Positions 16,125-26,015 of a stretch of DNA of 64,000 bases are shown here, one piece after another. The position numbers were made by a program, and so were the translations under genes. The stretch covers positions 259,532-323,531 of the forward strand of contig NZ_JNWO01000009.1 in assembly GCF_000716435.1 (NCBI RefSeq), written 5' to 3'. The notes under the pieces were generated by a model. It was not told the DNA's origin, made no database searches, and saw only the letters and a list, made by a program, of their open reading frames with translations. Each line of letters begins with the position of its first letter. Position 1 is the stretch's first letter. Source of the DNA: Streptomyces xylophagus (GTDB taxonomy: Bacteria > Actinomycetota > Actinomycetes > Streptomycetales > Streptomycetaceae).

Positions 16125-18857
16125 CTAGCTGGGGGTCGTGTCGATGATCCCCACCCGGTCGGTCTTGCTGATCAGCGCCTTGCGCAGGGCGAGGTACACG
16201 TCCTCGGGCGTGACGGCGGTCTTCTGGCCGGTCGCCCTGGTGATCTTGACGCCGTCGAAGGTGCTGCCGTAGAGCGTCTTGAGGGCGGTGAGGTCGGGGC
16301 TGTCGACGAGCTTGCCGTTCACGGCCTTCACGCCGAGGAACTTCCACAGCGAGTTCTGCGGGCTCAGCTTCAGCTGGACCCCGGTGTCCGTCTCGACCGT
16401 GACGAACCCGGACATCGCCGGTTCCGCGAAGGCCTTCATCTCGCGGTCGACCTCGGCGTTCGTGACCGTCGGCTGCTTGGTGGTCGTCGGGACCGTCACC
16501 GCGGTGGCCGTGCCGGTCTCCACCTCGGTGCGGTACGCCTCCTCCACGGCCGTGACGGAGCCGGACGCGTCGATGGCCTTGCCCGCCTTGCCGTAGACGG
16601 CGACCGCCTTGCCTGCCTTGAACTGGATCGTGCCCTCGGTCACCGCGCCGGAGCCGGAGCCGCCGCCGAGGTCCGAGAGGGCGGCGGCCAGCTTCTCCTC
16701 GTCGACCGGCATGTCGGGCTGGACGACCCGGTGCTGGCCGAAGAGCGAGCCGATCACGGAGACCGGGTTGTAGTCGCTGGTGGCGGCCGAGCTGACCGTG
16801 GACGCGAAGTCGAACTGCAGCCCCGCCTGGTCCGGCTTGAGCGAGACCGTCTTGCCGCCGACCGACAGCTTCAGCGGCTTGTTCACCCGGTCGCCGAACG
16901 CGTCGTCGAGCTTCTTGACGGCGTCGTCGCGGGTGCCGCCGCCGATGTCGACGCCGAGCACGGTGGTGCCCTTGGGCACGTCGGTGTGGTTCATCAGCAG
17001 CCCGGCGCCGTAGGCACCGCCCGCGATGACGAACACGCCGACGACGAGCAGGACCAGCTTGCTGCGGCCCTTCTTCTTTTTCTTCGCCGCGCTCTTGCCC
17101 GCGTTCTTGGCGGCGGGCGCGCTCTGCGTCGAGCCGGGCTCGGGCAGCTTCGGGGGCGTGTGCGGCAGCGGTCCGTCGGGGTGGGTGCCGGTGCCGAACG
17201 GCGCGTTCCCGGCGCCCGGGACGACCGGCATGCCGCTGGTGACGGTGTGTCCGGAGACCTGGTCGGCGGGGGCGCCGTAGCCGGGCATGCCGGGCTGGGC
17301 CAGCTTCTGCGGGGTGAGGATCGCGGTGTCGTCGCTGAGACCGCCGCCGGGGATCATGCCGGGGAGACCCGCGCCGCCGGGCGCGCCGGCGCCTGTACGG
17401 GGACCGCCGGGACCCATTCCGGGGCCGCCGGGGACGCCCGTGCCGGGACCACCGGGTCCCGTACCGGGGCCGCCGGGACCCGCGCCGGGACCACCAGGGC
17501 CTGCGCCAGGACCGCCGGGACCGCCAGGGCCCCTGCCGCGACCGCCGTGCCGGCCGGAACCCGTGCCCGGGCCGCCGGGGCCACCCGGACCGGCGAGTCC
17601 ACCGGGACCGCCAGGGCTACCGGCGCCGTTCGTGCTGCCCGGTCCGTCGGCGTAACCGATCGGCGCGCCCGGTGCTCCGCCCATGGGGCCGGGCGGCAGC
17701 ATCAGGCCGTTTCCGGTGACCGGACCGCCGGTCGGGCCCGCGGGACCCTCGGGGCCGCCCTGACCGCCGCGCCCGTTCGGGCCGTTGAAACCGCTGGGCC
17801 CACCGGGACCGCCCGGGCCGCCGGGACCACCGGCGCCTCCGGGACCCATGCCCTGGCCGCCGGGCCCGGGGAACTGCTCGGCACGCCCGCCGGGGCCACC
17901 GGACCCGGGGAAACCGCCCGGCTCGCCCTGGCCGTTGGACCCGGGATAGCCACCTTGGTCACTCTGGCCGTTGGGACCGGGGAAACCGCCCTGCTCGCCC
18001 TGGCCATTGGACCCGGGATAACCGCCCTGGCCGCCCTGGCCGTTGGGACCGGGGAAGCCGCCCTGCGTGCCCTGCCCGTTGTCCGAGAAGTACGGCAGGT
18101 CGTCGCGGCGCGGTTCGCCCTGGGCGTTGTTCGGGCCGCCGCCGTTCGGGCGTGAGCCGTTGCCCAGCGGGCCCGCCGCCAGTGCCTCGGTCACGTCGAA
18201 GGAGCCGGTGCCGCCACTGTGTCCGGGGGCGACGGGTCCGGAGCCGGTGGCACCGCCGACTCCGGCGCCGTTCGTGCCGCCGTTCGCGCCGCCCGGCCGG
18301 GAAGCGCTCGGCAGACCCATGGCGCCGACCACACCACCGGGGCGCGCGCCCGTCGGCCGTGCGGCAGCGGGCGTACCCGACGGGGCACCAGGACCCGGGG
18401 TACCCGCGGCCGAACCGCCGGGAATTCCGGCGCCGTTGGTGCCACCACCGCCCTGACCGCCCTTCGCGGGGCCGGACTTGCGGGGTGCGAACCAGTCGCT
18501 GGTCTTCTCCTCGGCGCCGGGCAGCGCGAGTTCACCGGTCGGCTCGACGACGCCCGCGGGCAGCGCGGAACTCGGCAACTGCACCTCGGCGGTCGTGGAC
18601 GCGTCGGCGGACTCGGTGTCCGTGACGGGCGTGCGCACGACGACCGGCGGAATGGGCCGCGAACCGGGGATGTTGATCCGGATCCGGGTCGTCAGCGTCG
18701 TCTCGGTCTTGCGTTCCTCCGGCTGCGCGGCCGAACGCCCCGCATCCGTACGGTCGTCGGAAGCCGCGGGCGTCCCGTACGGCGGGGTCCCCGAGGGGTA
18801 AGCGGCTCCGCCGCGCCCGTCGGGCCCGGAGGACGGAGTGTCAGTTTCACGACTCAA
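16125..18857 (-). CDS. Membrane protein with collagen-like segment and VanW/YoaR-type peptidoglycan-binding domain
   Basis: 910 aa from TTG 18857, chosen because GGGAGAA precedes it and it begins MSRETDTPSSGPDG; the longer frame to 18971 is less natural. Residues 1-270 are polar. About 270-520 is a Gly/Pro-rich collagen-like region with GPGGPGG and NGQGGQGGYPG units. About 610-632 is one membrane helix (KLVLLVVGVFVIAGGAYGAGLLM) preceded by KKKKKGRSK. The extracytoplasmic part has tandem peptidoglycan-binding-like domains (VPKGTTVLGVDIGGGTRDDAVKKL, LSVGGKTVSLKPDQAGLQFD). The N-terminus, including the collagen-like part, should be cytoplasmic. It may link the wall to a cytoplasmic partner; this is inference. 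Confidence 0.83.
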   Translation of the reverse strand: MSRETDTPSSGPDGRGGAAYPSGTPPYGTPAASDDRTDAGRSAAQPEERKTETTLTTRIRINIPGSRPIPPVVVRTPVTDTESADASTTAEVQLPSSALPAGVVEPTGELALPGAEEKTSDWFAPRKSGPAKGGQGGGGTNGAGIPGGSAAGTPGPGAPSGTPAAARPTGARPGGVVGAMGLPSASRPGGANGGTNGAGVGGATGSGPVAPGHSGGTGSFDVTEALAAGPLGNGSRPNGGGPNNAQGEPRRDDLPYFSDNGQGTQGGFPGPNGQGGQGGYPGSNGQGEQGGFPGPNGQSDQGGYPGSNGQGEPGGFPGSGGPGGRAEQFPGPGGQGMGPGGAGGPGGPGGPGGPSGFNGPNGRGGQGGPEGPAGPTGGPVTGNGLMLPPGPMGGAPGAPIGYADGPGSTNGAGSPGGPGGLAGPGGPGGPGTGSGRHGGRGRGPGGPGGPGAGPGGPGAGPGGPGTGPGGPGTGVPGGPGMGPGGPRTGAGAPGGAGLPGMIPGGGLSDDTAILTPQKLAQPGMPGYGAPADQVSGHTVTSGMPVVPGAGNAPFGTGTHPDGPLPHTPPKLPEPGSTQSAPAAKNAGKSAAKKKKKGRSKLVLLVVGVFVIAGGAYGAGLLMNHTDVPKGTTVLGVDIGGGTRDDAVKKLDDAFGDRVNKPLKLSVGGKTVSLKPDQAGLQFDFASTVSSAATSDYNPVSVIGSLFGQHRVVQPDMPVDEEKLAAALSDLGGGSGSGAVTEGTIQFKAGKAVAVYGKAGKAIDASGSVTAVEEAYRTEVETGTATAVTVPTTTKQPTVTNAEVDREMKAFAEPAMSGFVTVETDTGVQLKLSPQNSLWKFLGVKAVNGKLVDSPDLTALKTLYGSTFDGVKITRATGQKTAVTPEDVYLALRKALISKTDRVGIIDTTPS
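17350..18066 (-). repeat. Collagen-like Gly/Pro-rich coding repeats
   Basis: Degenerate tandem units inside the VanW-domain gene, of two kinds: short GPGGPG triplet runs (about 17350-17900) and longer units of the type PGSNGQGEQGGF alternating with PGPNGQGGQGGY (about 17900-18060). At DNA level the segment is nearly all G/C triplets, so copy number may be prone to slippage or assembly error. Confidence 0.85.
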
Positions 18858-19007
18858 GGCAGGTTCTCCCGGTTGGCTCCGCCGCCCGACACCCACGGGC
18901 GACTCGGCGGCGCGCACCACCATACTGGCCACTTCTTGGCGGGATCCCACGACCGCTGGGGAAACCCACACCGGACTCGCACGGGTGCGTCACCGCGAAG
19001 TGGTACG

Positions 19008-19430
19008 TCACTTGCCAAGTCGGACCTCAGGGCTGCTTGGTTGCCGCCCCAAACCCAACGTGGCACACATCACAGCTACGGCCATCCCGCCGAGCAGGAA
19101 GAGATAGGAACCGACTCCCGCGCCGAAGAGGAAGTCGCCTTCCGGTCGGCTGGCGGTGAGCAGGATGACGGCGACCATCCAGCCGGCCGCGGGTGCCACG
19201 GCCCCGCCCCGGCCGTCGGAGGCTCTCGCTCCGCCGAGGAACAGTCCGCCCGCTCCGGCCAGCGCGAGCAGCAGCCCGCCCGGGAACCACGCGGCCTGCA
19301 CCAGCGCCCCCGCCGCCCCGACGACCGCCCCGAGCACGAAGAGCCCGAAGTAGGCCAACACCCGTAGCCCGGACGGCCGTTGCAGCGGCTGGGCGAGCAG
19401 GCTTCCGCCGCCCTGGTTGGCGCTCATCAC
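19008..19430 (-). CDS. DUF6113-like four-helix membrane protein
   Basis: A 140-aa integral membrane protein with four hydrophobic helices (starting near residues 24, 49, 81 and 104), e.g. [22 protein letters not shown] and [22 protein letters not shown]. No catalytic motif. It begins GTG-ATG, the GTG overlapping the mshB stop by 4 bp, so it is translationally coupled to mshB. This pairing is common in Streptomyces, but no function is known. Confidence 0.8.
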   Translation of the reverse strand: MMSANQGGGSLLAQPLQRPSGLRVLAYFGLFVLGAVVGAAGALVQAAWFPGGLLLALAGAGGLFLGGARASDGRGGAVAPAAGWMVAVILLTASRPEGDFLFGAGVGSYLFLLGGMAVAVMCATLGLGRQPSSPEVRLGK

Positions 19431-20284
19431 AAACCCAGCCCTTCGAAGAGGTCGGTCTCGGGCGCCCCACCGGGTACCCCGTGGACCAACTCGTAGTACT
19501 CGGTGGTGAATACGGGCTGCGCGAGCTCGTTCGACAACACGAAGTACGGCTGATCCGGGGCCACTTCGATCTGGGTGGCGTGCGCACGCAGCGCCGCGGT
19601 CTTGGCGGCGGCGTAAGCGGTGCCGTCGATCACGGCGGTGATCCGCCCGTCGTCCACGACACCCGGTACGTCGTCCACGGCGGCCGGCGCGGCGAAGGGC
19701 AGCTCCGGCAGCGCGTCACGCAGCCGCGCGAAGCCCTCCTCGACGACGGTCCGGGGCACGCGGTTCCAGTAGACCTTGGCGATCGGATGCCCGGCGTCGG
19801 CGGCGAGTTCGGCGGCGCGCATGGCGACGCGGTGGGCCTGGATGTGATCGGGGTGGCCGTAGCCGCCGTCGGGGTCGTAGGTGACCAGGACCTGGGGGCG
19901 TACCTCGCGGATCACCTCGACGAGGTGTCCGGCGGCCTCGTCGACGTCGGCCTGCCAGAAGCAGGCGGGGTCGTCGTTGTCCGGGGTGCCCATCATCCCG
20001 GAGTCCTCGTAGCGGCCGCGGCCCCCCAGGAGGCCGTGGTGGGCGACCCCGAGCGCCTTCATGGCGGCGCTGAGCTCGCGCTCCCGCTCCTCGGCCAGCA
20101 CGGAACCCGACAGATGCCGCAATTCCGGCGGGATGACCTCGCCGTGCTCGCCAAGGGTGCACGTCACCAAGGTCACGTGGGCACCCTCGGCCGCGTACTT
20201 GGCCATGGTCGCGCCGTTGTTGATCGACTCGTCGTCCGGGTGCGCGTGCACCAGCAGCAGACGACGGCCGGGCAGTTCCGTCAT
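19427..20284 (-). CDS. mshB: N-acetyl-1-D-myo-inosityl-2-amino-2-deoxy-alpha-D-glucopyranoside deacetylase
   Basis: Zinc-dependent LmbE-family deacetylase of mycothiol biosynthesis that removes acetate from GlcNAc-Ins to give GlcN-Ins. It is 285 aa. The zinc and catalytic residues are in HAHPDDES (H15, D17/D18) and [12 protein letters not shown] (H144, H147), as in mycobacterial MshB. The C-terminal [18 protein letters not shown] is also family-typical, which separates it from Mca, the mycothiol-conjugate amidase. First gene of a two-gene unit with the DUF6113 gene. Confidence 0.96.
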   Translation of the reverse strand: MTELPGRRLLLVHAHPDDESINNGATMAKYAAEGAHVTLVTCTLGEHGEVIPPELRHLSGSVLAEERERELSAAMKALGVAHHGLLGGRGRYEDSGMMGTPDNDDPACFWQADVDEAAGHLVEVIREVRPQVLVTYDPDGGYGHPDHIQAHRVAMRAAELAADAGHPIAKVYWNRVPRTVVEEGFARLRDALPELPFAAPAAVDDVPGVVDDGRITAVIDGTAYAAAKTAALRAHATQIEVAPDQPYFVLSNELAQPVFTTEYYELVHGVPGGAPETDLFEGLGL

Positions 20285-20307
20285 GGGCCCACCCTAAAGG
20301 GGACCCG

Positions 20308-20502
20308 TCAGAACTTGATGCTGCCGATCATGCTGGCGATGTTCGTCGTGAGATCGCTGATCGTGGGCGCGATCGTCGAGGAGGCCAGATAGAACCCCAG
20401 GAGGATGCAGACGACCGCATGCCCGCCCTTCAGCCCTGATTTCCTGACCAGAAGGAAGACGACGATCGCCAGCAGCACCACCGCCGAAATCGAGAGTGCC
20501 AC
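20308..20502 (-). CDS. Small two-helix membrane protein
   Basis: 64 aa. Helix 1 is SISAVVLLAIVVFLLV at the very N-terminus, followed by RKSGLKGGHAVVCILLGFYLASSTIAP as a second hydrophobic stretch, then a short polar tail. ATG 20502 is preceded by GGAGGTGAGCC. I recognise close homologues from Streptomyces genomes but know no function. It lies 23 bp upstream of mshB on the same strand and may share its promoter. Confidence 0.7.
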   Translation of the reverse strand: MALSISAVVLLAIVVFLLVRKSGLKGGHAVVCILLGFYLASSTIAPTISDLTTNIASMIGSIKF

Positions 20503-20557
20503 GGCGGCTCACCTCCAATGATCCCAGGGACTAGGGGGGTCGGACTATGGGGGCAGT

Positions 20558-20576
20558 GGATCCATGGCGTGGATCC
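20558..20576. promoter_or_regulatory. Inverted repeat in the promoter region of the S9 peptidase
   Basis: GGATCCA-TGGCG-TGGATCC, 7-bp arms with a 5-nt spacer, in the 202-bp gap between divergent genes. Operator-like symmetry only; no other support. Confidence 0.3.
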
Positions 20577-20704
20577 GTAGAGCAAATCCATACAGCGGCC
20601 AGCAGGTTCATACCCACCAAGCGCTAGTGATCATAACTATCCGCGCTCGCGCATCGCTCGGCGCACGGCCGCACAAGGGGGCGCATGGCCAATATGGTCG
20701 GGGC

Positions 20705-22822
20705 ATGACGACCGAGGCTGACTCCTTCCCCCGACGGCACGCCCGTACCCAGCGGTTCACGCTCGGCGCGCCGCGCGCGTTCACCGTGTCGCCCGACGGT
20801 TCCCGGGTCGTGTTCCTGCGCTCCTCCTCCGGCACGGACCGGGCGAACGCGCTGTGGGTCCTCGATCCGGCGGACGGCAAGGAGCGGCCGGCAGCGGACC
20901 CGCGCACCCTCCTCGGCGGCGCCTCGGAACACCTCTCCCCCGAGGAGCGGGCGCGCCGCGAACGCAGCCGCGAGGGCGGTGCGGGGATCGTCGGCTACGC
21001 CACCGACAGCGAGGCCGAGTTGGCGTCTTTCGCCTTGTCAGGGCGGCTTTTCACGGCCGAGCTGCGGGCCGGCACCGCACGCGAACTCCCGGTCCCCGGA
21101 CCGGTGATCGACCCGCGCCCCGCCCCCGACGGACGGCACATCGCCTACGTCACCGGCGGCGCCCTGCGCGTCGTGGGTGCCGAGGGCGACGGCGACCGGG
21201 CGCTCGCCGAGCCGGAGTCGGACCAAGTCACCTACGGGCTGGCCGAGTTCATCGCGGCCGAGGAGATGAGCCGTACGCGCGGCTTCTGGTGGTCGCCGGA
21301 CTCGGACCGGCTGCTGGTCGCCCGCGCGGACGACACGCCCGTCCAGCGCTGGTGGATCGCCGACCCGGCCCACCCCGAGCGCGAACCGCAGCGGGTCGCG
21401 TATCCGGCGGCGGGCACGGCCAACGCGGACGTACGGCTGTACGTGATCGGTCTCGACGGGGTGCGCACGGAGGTCGTCTGGGACCGGGCGCGGTACCCGT
21501 ATCTGGCGCGAGTGCACTGGTCAGCGGCGGGTGCGCCGCTGCTGCTGGTGCAGGCCCGGGACCAGCGCAGCCAGCTGTTCCTCGCCGTGGAGCCGGACTC
21601 AGGGGCGACCCGGATGGTGCATGCCGACGAAGATCCAATTTGGCTTGATCTTTTCCCTGGCGTGCCCTGCTGGAGCCCCTCCGGGCAGCTCGTGCGGATC
21701 GCCGACGAGGGCGGCGCCCGGGTGCTCGCGGTCGGTGAACGCCTGCTCACAGGACCGCAGTTGCACATCCGCGCGGTGCTGGACGTCTCGGACGACAGCG
21801 TGCTCGTCTCGGCCTCGGCCGGTGAGGCCGCGCCGGCCCCGGAGACCGGCGAGGTGCACGTCTATCGCGTCAACGAGCTCGGCCTGGAGCGTCTCTCGCA
21901 GCAGCCCGGCGTGCACTCGGCGGTGCGCGCCGGGGGCGTGACCGTACTGGTGTCGGCGGTGCCGGACCGGCCGGGCACCCAGGTACAGGTGCTGCGCGAG
22001 GGCAGGAAGACGGTGACGATCACGTCGTACGCCGAAGATCCCGGTATGTCCCCGCGCATCACGTTCACCGAGGGGGGCGCACGGCGCGTCCCGTGCGCCC
22101 TGCTTATGCCACGGGACTACGACGGCAGCGGCCCGCTTCCGGTTCTGCTGGACCCTTACGGCGGTCCGCACGGCCCGCGCGTGGTCGCCGCGCACAACGC
22201 GCACCTCACCTCGCAGTGGTTCGCCGACCAGGGTTTCGCGGTGCTCGTCGCCGACGGCCGCGGCACCCCAGGCCGCTCACCGGCCTGGGAGAAGGCGATC
22301 CACCGCGACTTCGCACTCTCCCTCGACGACCAGATCGACGCGCTCCAGGACCTCGCGAAGTCCCACCCCCTCGACCTCTCCCGGGTGGCCATCCGCGGCT
22401 GGTCGTACGGCGGTTGGCTCGCGGGCCTCGCCGTGCTGCGCCGCCCGGACGTCTTCCACGCGGGCATCGCGGGCGCCCCGGTCACCGACTGGCGGCTCTA
22501 CGACACCCACTACACGGAGCGGTACCTGGGCGACCCGGCCGCGGACCCGGAGGCGTACGCGAAGAGCAGCCTGGTGACGGACGAGGGGCTCTCCTCACCC
22601 GCCGACCCGCACCGCCCGCTGATGATCGCGCACGGCCTCGCCGACGACAACGTGGTGGTCGCGCACTCCCTGCGACTGTCCTCCGCACTACTGTCCGCCG
22701 GCCGCCCGCACGAGGTGCTGCCGCTGTCCGGGGTGACGCACATGACCCCGCAGGAACAGGTCGCGGAGAATCTGCTGTTGCTTCAAGTGGACTTCCTGAA
22801 GCGAGCGTTGGCGATGGTCTAG
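20705..22822 (+). CDS. S9-family prolyl oligopeptidase (DPP IV-like)
   Basis: A 705-aa serine peptidase with an N-terminal beta-propeller (about 1-440) and a C-terminal alpha/beta-hydrolase domain. The catalytic Ser is in GWSYGGW, Asp in HGLADDNV and His in GVTHMTP. The propeller has the double-Glu segment EFIAAEEMSR that in DPP IV binds the free N-terminus of substrates, so removal of X-Pro or X-Ala dipeptides is likely. There is no signal peptide, suggesting a cytoplasmic role in recycling short peptides. That would suit the neighbouring oligopeptide importers, although the genes are convergent and not co-transcribed. Confidence 0.92.
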   Translation: MTTEADSFPRRHARTQRFTLGAPRAFTVSPDGSRVVFLRSSSGTDRANALWVLDPADGKERPAADPRTLLGGASEHLSPEERARRERSREGGAGIVGYATDSEAELASFALSGRLFTAELRAGTARELPVPGPVIDPRPAPDGRHIAYVTGGALRVVGAEGDGDRALAEPESDQVTYGLAEFIAAEEMSRTRGFWWSPDSDRLLVARADDTPVQRWWIADPAHPEREPQRVAYPAAGTANADVRLYVIGLDGVRTEVVWDRARYPYLARVHWSAAGAPLLLVQARDQRSQLFLAVEPDSGATRMVHADEDPIWLDLFPGVPCWSPSGQLVRIADEGGARVLAVGERLLTGPQLHIRAVLDVSDDSVLVSASAGEAAPAPETGEVHVYRVNELGLERLSQQPGVHSAVRAGGVTVLVSAVPDRPGTQVQVLREGRKTVTITSYAEDPGMSPRITFTEGGARRVPCALLMPRDYDGSGPLPVLLDPYGGPHGPRVVAAHNAHLTSQWFADQGFAVLVADGRGTPGRSPAWEKAIHRDFALSLDDQIDALQDLAKSHPLDLSRVAIRGWSYGGWLAGLAVLRRPDVFHAGIAGAPVTDWRLYDTHYTERYLGDPAADPEAYAKSSLVTDEGLSSPADPHRPLMIAHGLADDNVVVAHSLRLSSALLSAGRPHEVLPLSGVTHMTPQEQVAENLLLLQVDFLKRALAMV

Positions 22823-22829
22823 GTACGGC

Positions 22830-22865
22830 AACGGACCGGGGCGACATGGCGCGCCCCGGTCCGTT
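22830..22865. terminator. Bidirectional terminator between the S9 peptidase and peptide ABC cluster 1
   Basis: A 14-bp perfect stem, AACGGACCGGGGCG / CGCCCCGGTCCGTT, with an 8-nt loop and a TTT run on the right, 8 nt after the peptidase stop. It lies about 108 nt past the end of cluster 1. Confidence 0.85.
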
Positions 22866-22972
22866 TACGGCACCCGCACGGCCGTACGTTGTTCAGATTG
22901 ACGCGTCCGTATATCGAGACCGGGTCGGCGGAGTTGCCTGCGTGTTAACGCAGTTGATACCTGTTTGTGGGG

Positions 22973-24058
22973 TTATTCCGTCCCATCCGCAAGATCGTCC
23001 GGGGTCGCTTCGGGGGTTTCCTCCTGGGGTACGACCGTCTTCTCCTCCGCGAAGTGACAGGCCGAGTCGTGCGCCGCGGGCCCCGTCACGAGCCGGAACT
23101 CGGCCGGCACCGCGAGCAGCGGGACCTCCAGCGCGCAGCGTTCCTGTGCCTTCCAGCAGCGGGTGCGGAAGCGGCATCCGGACGGGATGTCCGTCGGCGA
23201 CGGCACGTCCCCCGACAGGATGATCCGCTCCCGGTGCTCCCGCGCGTCCGGGTCGGGCACGGGCACGGCGGACAGCAGCGCCTGGGTGTACGGGTGCGTC
23301 GGGTGGTCGTAGATCTCGGCGTCCTTGCCGATCTCCACGATCCGGCCCAGGTACATGACCCCGACCCGGTCCGAGATGTGCCGGACGATCGACAGGTCGT
23401 GCGCGATGAAGACGTAGGAGAGGTCGAACTCGTCCTGGAGTCGGTCGAGGAGGTTGATGACCTGCGCCTGCACGGAGACGTCGAGCGCGGAGACCGGTTC
23501 GTCGGCGACGATCACCTCCGGGCGCAGCGCCAACCCCCGTGCGATGCCGATGCGTTGGCGCTGGCCGCCGGAGAACTGGTGCGGATACCGGTTGATGTAC
23601 TCGGGGTTGAGCCCGACGACGTCCAGCAGATCCTGAACCCGCTTGCGCCGGTCGCCCTTCGGCGCCACCTCGGGGTGGATCTCGTACGGCTCCCCGATGA
23701 TGTCGCCCACCGTCATACGGGGGTTGAGGGAGGTGTACGGGTCCTGGAACACCATCTGGATGTTGCGTCGGGCGGCCTTCAGGGCGCGGCCCGACATCTT
23801 GCTGATGTCCTCGCCCTTGAACTTGATCGAGCCTTCCGTCGGCCGCTCAAGGTTGACCAGCATCTTGGCCACTGTCGACTTGCCGCAGCCTGACTCCCCG
23901 ACGATGCCGAGGGTCTCTCCCCTGTTGAGCGTGAAGTCCACACCGTCGACGGCCTTGACGGCACCGACCTGTTTCTTGAAGAGGATGCCCTGGGTCAACG
24001 GGTAGTGCTTGACCAGTCCACTCACTTCGAGGATCGGCTCAACTGTTGACTCAACCAT
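22973..24058 (-). CDS. Cluster 1 oligopeptide ABC transporter ATPase (OppF type)
   Basis: A 361-aa importer ATPase: Walker [10 protein letters not shown], signature [18 protein letters not shown], Walker [13 protein letters not shown], and the peptide-transporter C-terminal domain with the cysteine motif [14 protein letters not shown] (likely Fe-S or zinc-binding). ATG 24058 follows GGAGGGAG and overlaps the upstream ATPase stop by 8 bp, so the two ATPases are coupled and probably form a heterodimer. Last gene of cluster 1. Residues 340-361 are a Glu/Asp-rich tail. Confidence 0.94.
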   Translation of the reverse strand: MVESTVEPILEVSGLVKHYPLTQGILFKKQVGAVKAVDGVDFTLNRGETLGIVGESGCGKSTVAKMLVNLERPTEGSIKFKGEDISKMSGRALKAARRNIQMVFQDPYTSLNPRMTVGDIIGEPYEIHPEVAPKGDRRKRVQDLLDVVGLNPEYINRYPHQFSGGQRQRIGIARGLALRPEVIVADEPVSALDVSVQAQVINLLDRLQDEFDLSYVFIAHDLSIVRHISDRVGVMYLGRIVEIGKDAEIYDHPTHPYTQALLSAVPVPDPDAREHRERIILSGDVPSPTDIPSGCRFRTRCWKAQERCALEVPLLAVPAEFRLVTGPAAHDSACHFAEEKTVVPQEETPEATPDDLADGTE

Positions 24059-25025
24059 TGAGGCACTCCCTCCAGAAGTGGCAGGCGCTGCCCCGGTGTT
24101 GATCGACCTCGTACAGCTCGGGTTCATCGGTCCGGCACACGTCCTGGGCCATCGGACAGCGGGGGTTGAAGGCGCAGCCGGGCGGGATGTGCATGAGGTT
24201 CGGCGGCAGGCCCTTGATGGCGTACAGCTCCTGGCCCTTCTGGTCCAGGCGCGGGATGGAGTCCAGCAGGCCGCGCGTGTACGGGTGGGCCGGGGACTTG
24301 TAGATGTCGTGGACGGGGGCCGACTCGACGATCCGGCCGGCGTACATCACGGCGATCTTGTCGGCGACGTCGGCGACGACTCCGAGGTCGTGGGTGATGA
24401 GGATGAGCCCCATGTGCAGCTCGCGCTGCAACTCGGCGAGCAGGTCCATGACCTGTGCCTGGACGGTGACGTCGAGGGCGGTGGTCGGCTCGTCGGCGAT
24501 GATCAGCGCCGGTTCGAGGGCGAGCGCCATGGCGATCATGATGCGCTGGCGCATACCGCCGGAGAACTGGTGCGGGTAGTCACGGACGCGCTGGGCCGCG
24601 CCCGGAATCCGGACCCGCTCCATCAGCTCGATCGCCTTGGCGCGGGCGTCCTTGCGGGACATCCCCCGGTGCACGATGAACATCTCGCCGAGTTGGTCGC
24701 CCACGGAGAGCACGGGATTGAGCGAGGACAGCGCGTCCTGGAAGATCATCGCCATCTCGGCACCGCGGACCTTGCGCCGTTCCTCTTCCTTGAACTTGAG
24801 GAGGTCCTTGCCCCGGAACAGGATCTCGCCGCCGGTGATCTTCCCCGGCGGCACATCGAGAATCCCCATCACGGCCTGCGCGGTCACGGACTTCCCGGAC
24901 CCCGACTCCCCCAGCACGGCGAGGGTCTCCCCCTCGTCCACGCTGTAGTTGACCCCGTTGACGGCCTTGGCGACCCCGTCCCTGGTCCTGAACTCCACAT
25001 GCAGATCCCGCACTTCGAGCAGCAT
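24051..25025 (-). CDS. Cluster 1 oligopeptide ABC transporter ATPase (OppD type)
   Basis: A 324-aa ATPase: Walker [25 protein letters not shown], signature [18 protein letters not shown], Walker [14 protein letters not shown]-loop [10 protein letters not shown], and the C-terminal cysteine cluster [16 protein letters not shown]. It partners the OppF-type subunit downstream and the two permeases upstream. The gap to the upstream permease is 9 bp. Confidence 0.95.
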   Translation of the reverse strand: MLLEVRDLHVEFRTRDGVAKAVNGVNYSVDEGETLAVLGESGSGKSVTAQAVMGILDVPPGKITGGEILFRGKDLLKFKEEERRKVRGAEMAMIFQDALSSLNPVLSVGDQLGEMFIVHRGMSRKDARAKAIELMERVRIPGAAQRVRDYPHQFSGGMRQRIMIAMALALEPALIIADEPTTALDVTVQAQVMDLLAELQRELHMGLILITHDLGVVADVADKIAVMYAGRIVESAPVHDIYKSPAHPYTRGLLDSIPRLDQKGQELYAIKGLPPNLMHIPPGCAFNPRCPMAQDVCRTDEPELYEVDQHRGSACHFWRECLNG

Positions 25026-25034
25026 GACGCCGCC

Positions 25035-26015
25035 TCACCTCAACTTCGGATCGAGGGCGTCGCGCACCGCGTCGCCGAGCATGATGAACGCGAGGACGGT
25101 GATCGCCAGGGCTCCGGCCGGCCAGAGGAGCATGTGGGGGGCGTTGCGGATGTACTGGGACGCCGAGGAGATGTCGATGCCCCAGCTGACCGTGGGCGGC
25201 TTGAGGCCCACGCCGAGGTAGGACAGGGTCGCCTCCAGCGAGATGTACGTGCCGAGGGCGATCGTGGCGACGACGATCACCGGTGCGACCGCGTTCGGGG
25301 TGATGTGCCGTAGCAGGAGGCGGGAGTTGGAGGCGCCGAGGGCCCTCGCGGCCTGGACGTAGTCGTTCTGTTTGGCGGTGATGACCGAGCCGCGGGCGAT
25401 GCGGGAGATCTGCGGCCAGCCCAGCAGCACCATGAAGCCGATGACCGGCCAGACCGTGTTGCTGGTCACCACGGACAGGAGGACCAGACCGCCCAGGACC
25501 ACCGGGATCGCGAAGAAGATGTCGGTGAGGCGGGAGAGGATCGAGTCCCAGATCCCGCCGAAGAAGCCGGCGAGTCCGCCCAGCACCGAGCCGAAGAGCG
25601 CGACTCCCAGCGTGGCCAGCACGCCGACCGTCACCGACGTACGGGTGCCGTAGACCGTGCGCGTGTAGACGTCGCAGCCCTGGCCGTCGTAGCCGAAGGG
25701 ATGGCCCGGCTGGGAGCCCTCCTGGGCCTTTGCGAGGTCGCACTTGAGGGGGTTGCCCGAGGCGATCAGCGAGGGCCAGAGGGAGATGACGATCAGGAAG
25801 AGGATGACGAGCGCGGAGATGATGAAGACCGGGTTGCGGCGCAGGTCTCGCCAGGCGTCGGACCAGAGGGAGCGGGGCTTCTCCTGGGGGCCCGTGCCTT
25901 CCGGGCCGCCGGGTGTCTTCTCGAGGGTCTCCGCCTCGCTCGTCGCGAGGTCCATCGCACCGCCCATGCCGGTCCCGGCGATGGCGCGATCCGGCTCGAA
26001 CGGCTGCTCAGGCAT
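25035..26015 (-). CDS. Cluster 1 oligopeptide ABC permease (OppC type)
   Basis: A 326-aa inner-membrane subunit. A 50-residue polar cytoplasmic tail precedes the first helix (NPVFIISALVILFLIVISLW). An extracytoplasmic segment with two Cys (CDLAKAQEG, GQGCDVYTR) follows, then the five-helix BPD_transp_1 core with the EAA-type loop ARALGASNSRLLLRHITPN. It overlaps the preceding permease gene by 8 bp. The two Cys may form a disulfide. Confidence 0.93.
   Translation of the reverse strand: MPEQPFEPDRAIAGTGMGGAMDLATSEAETLEKTPGGPEGTGPQEKPRSLWSDAWRDLRRNPVFIISALVILFLIVISLWPSLIASGNPLKCDLAKAQEGSQPGHPFGYDGQGCDVYTRTVYGTRTSVTVGVLATLGVALFGSVLGGLAGFFGGIWDSILSRLTDIFFAIPVVLGGLVLLSVVTSNTVWPVIGFMVLLGWPQISRIARGSVITAKQNDYVQAARALGASNSRLLLRHITPNAVAPVIVVATIALGTYISLEATLSYLGVGLKPPTVSWGIDISSASQYIRNAPHMLLWPAGALAITVLAFIMLGDAVRDALDPKLR

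Noticed and set aside
17287..17655. Proline-rich plus-strand ORF (PPGPPGP repeats)
   Set aside because: Simply the complement of the collagen-like Gly/Pro-coding segment of the minus-strand gene.
15156..18155. Plus-strand ORF of 999 codons
   Set aside because: Antisense to the ABC ATPase and VanW-domain genes; its composition (Gly/Arg/Val-rich, Thr-Gly-Ala runs opposite the collagen-like repeats) reflects the other strand.
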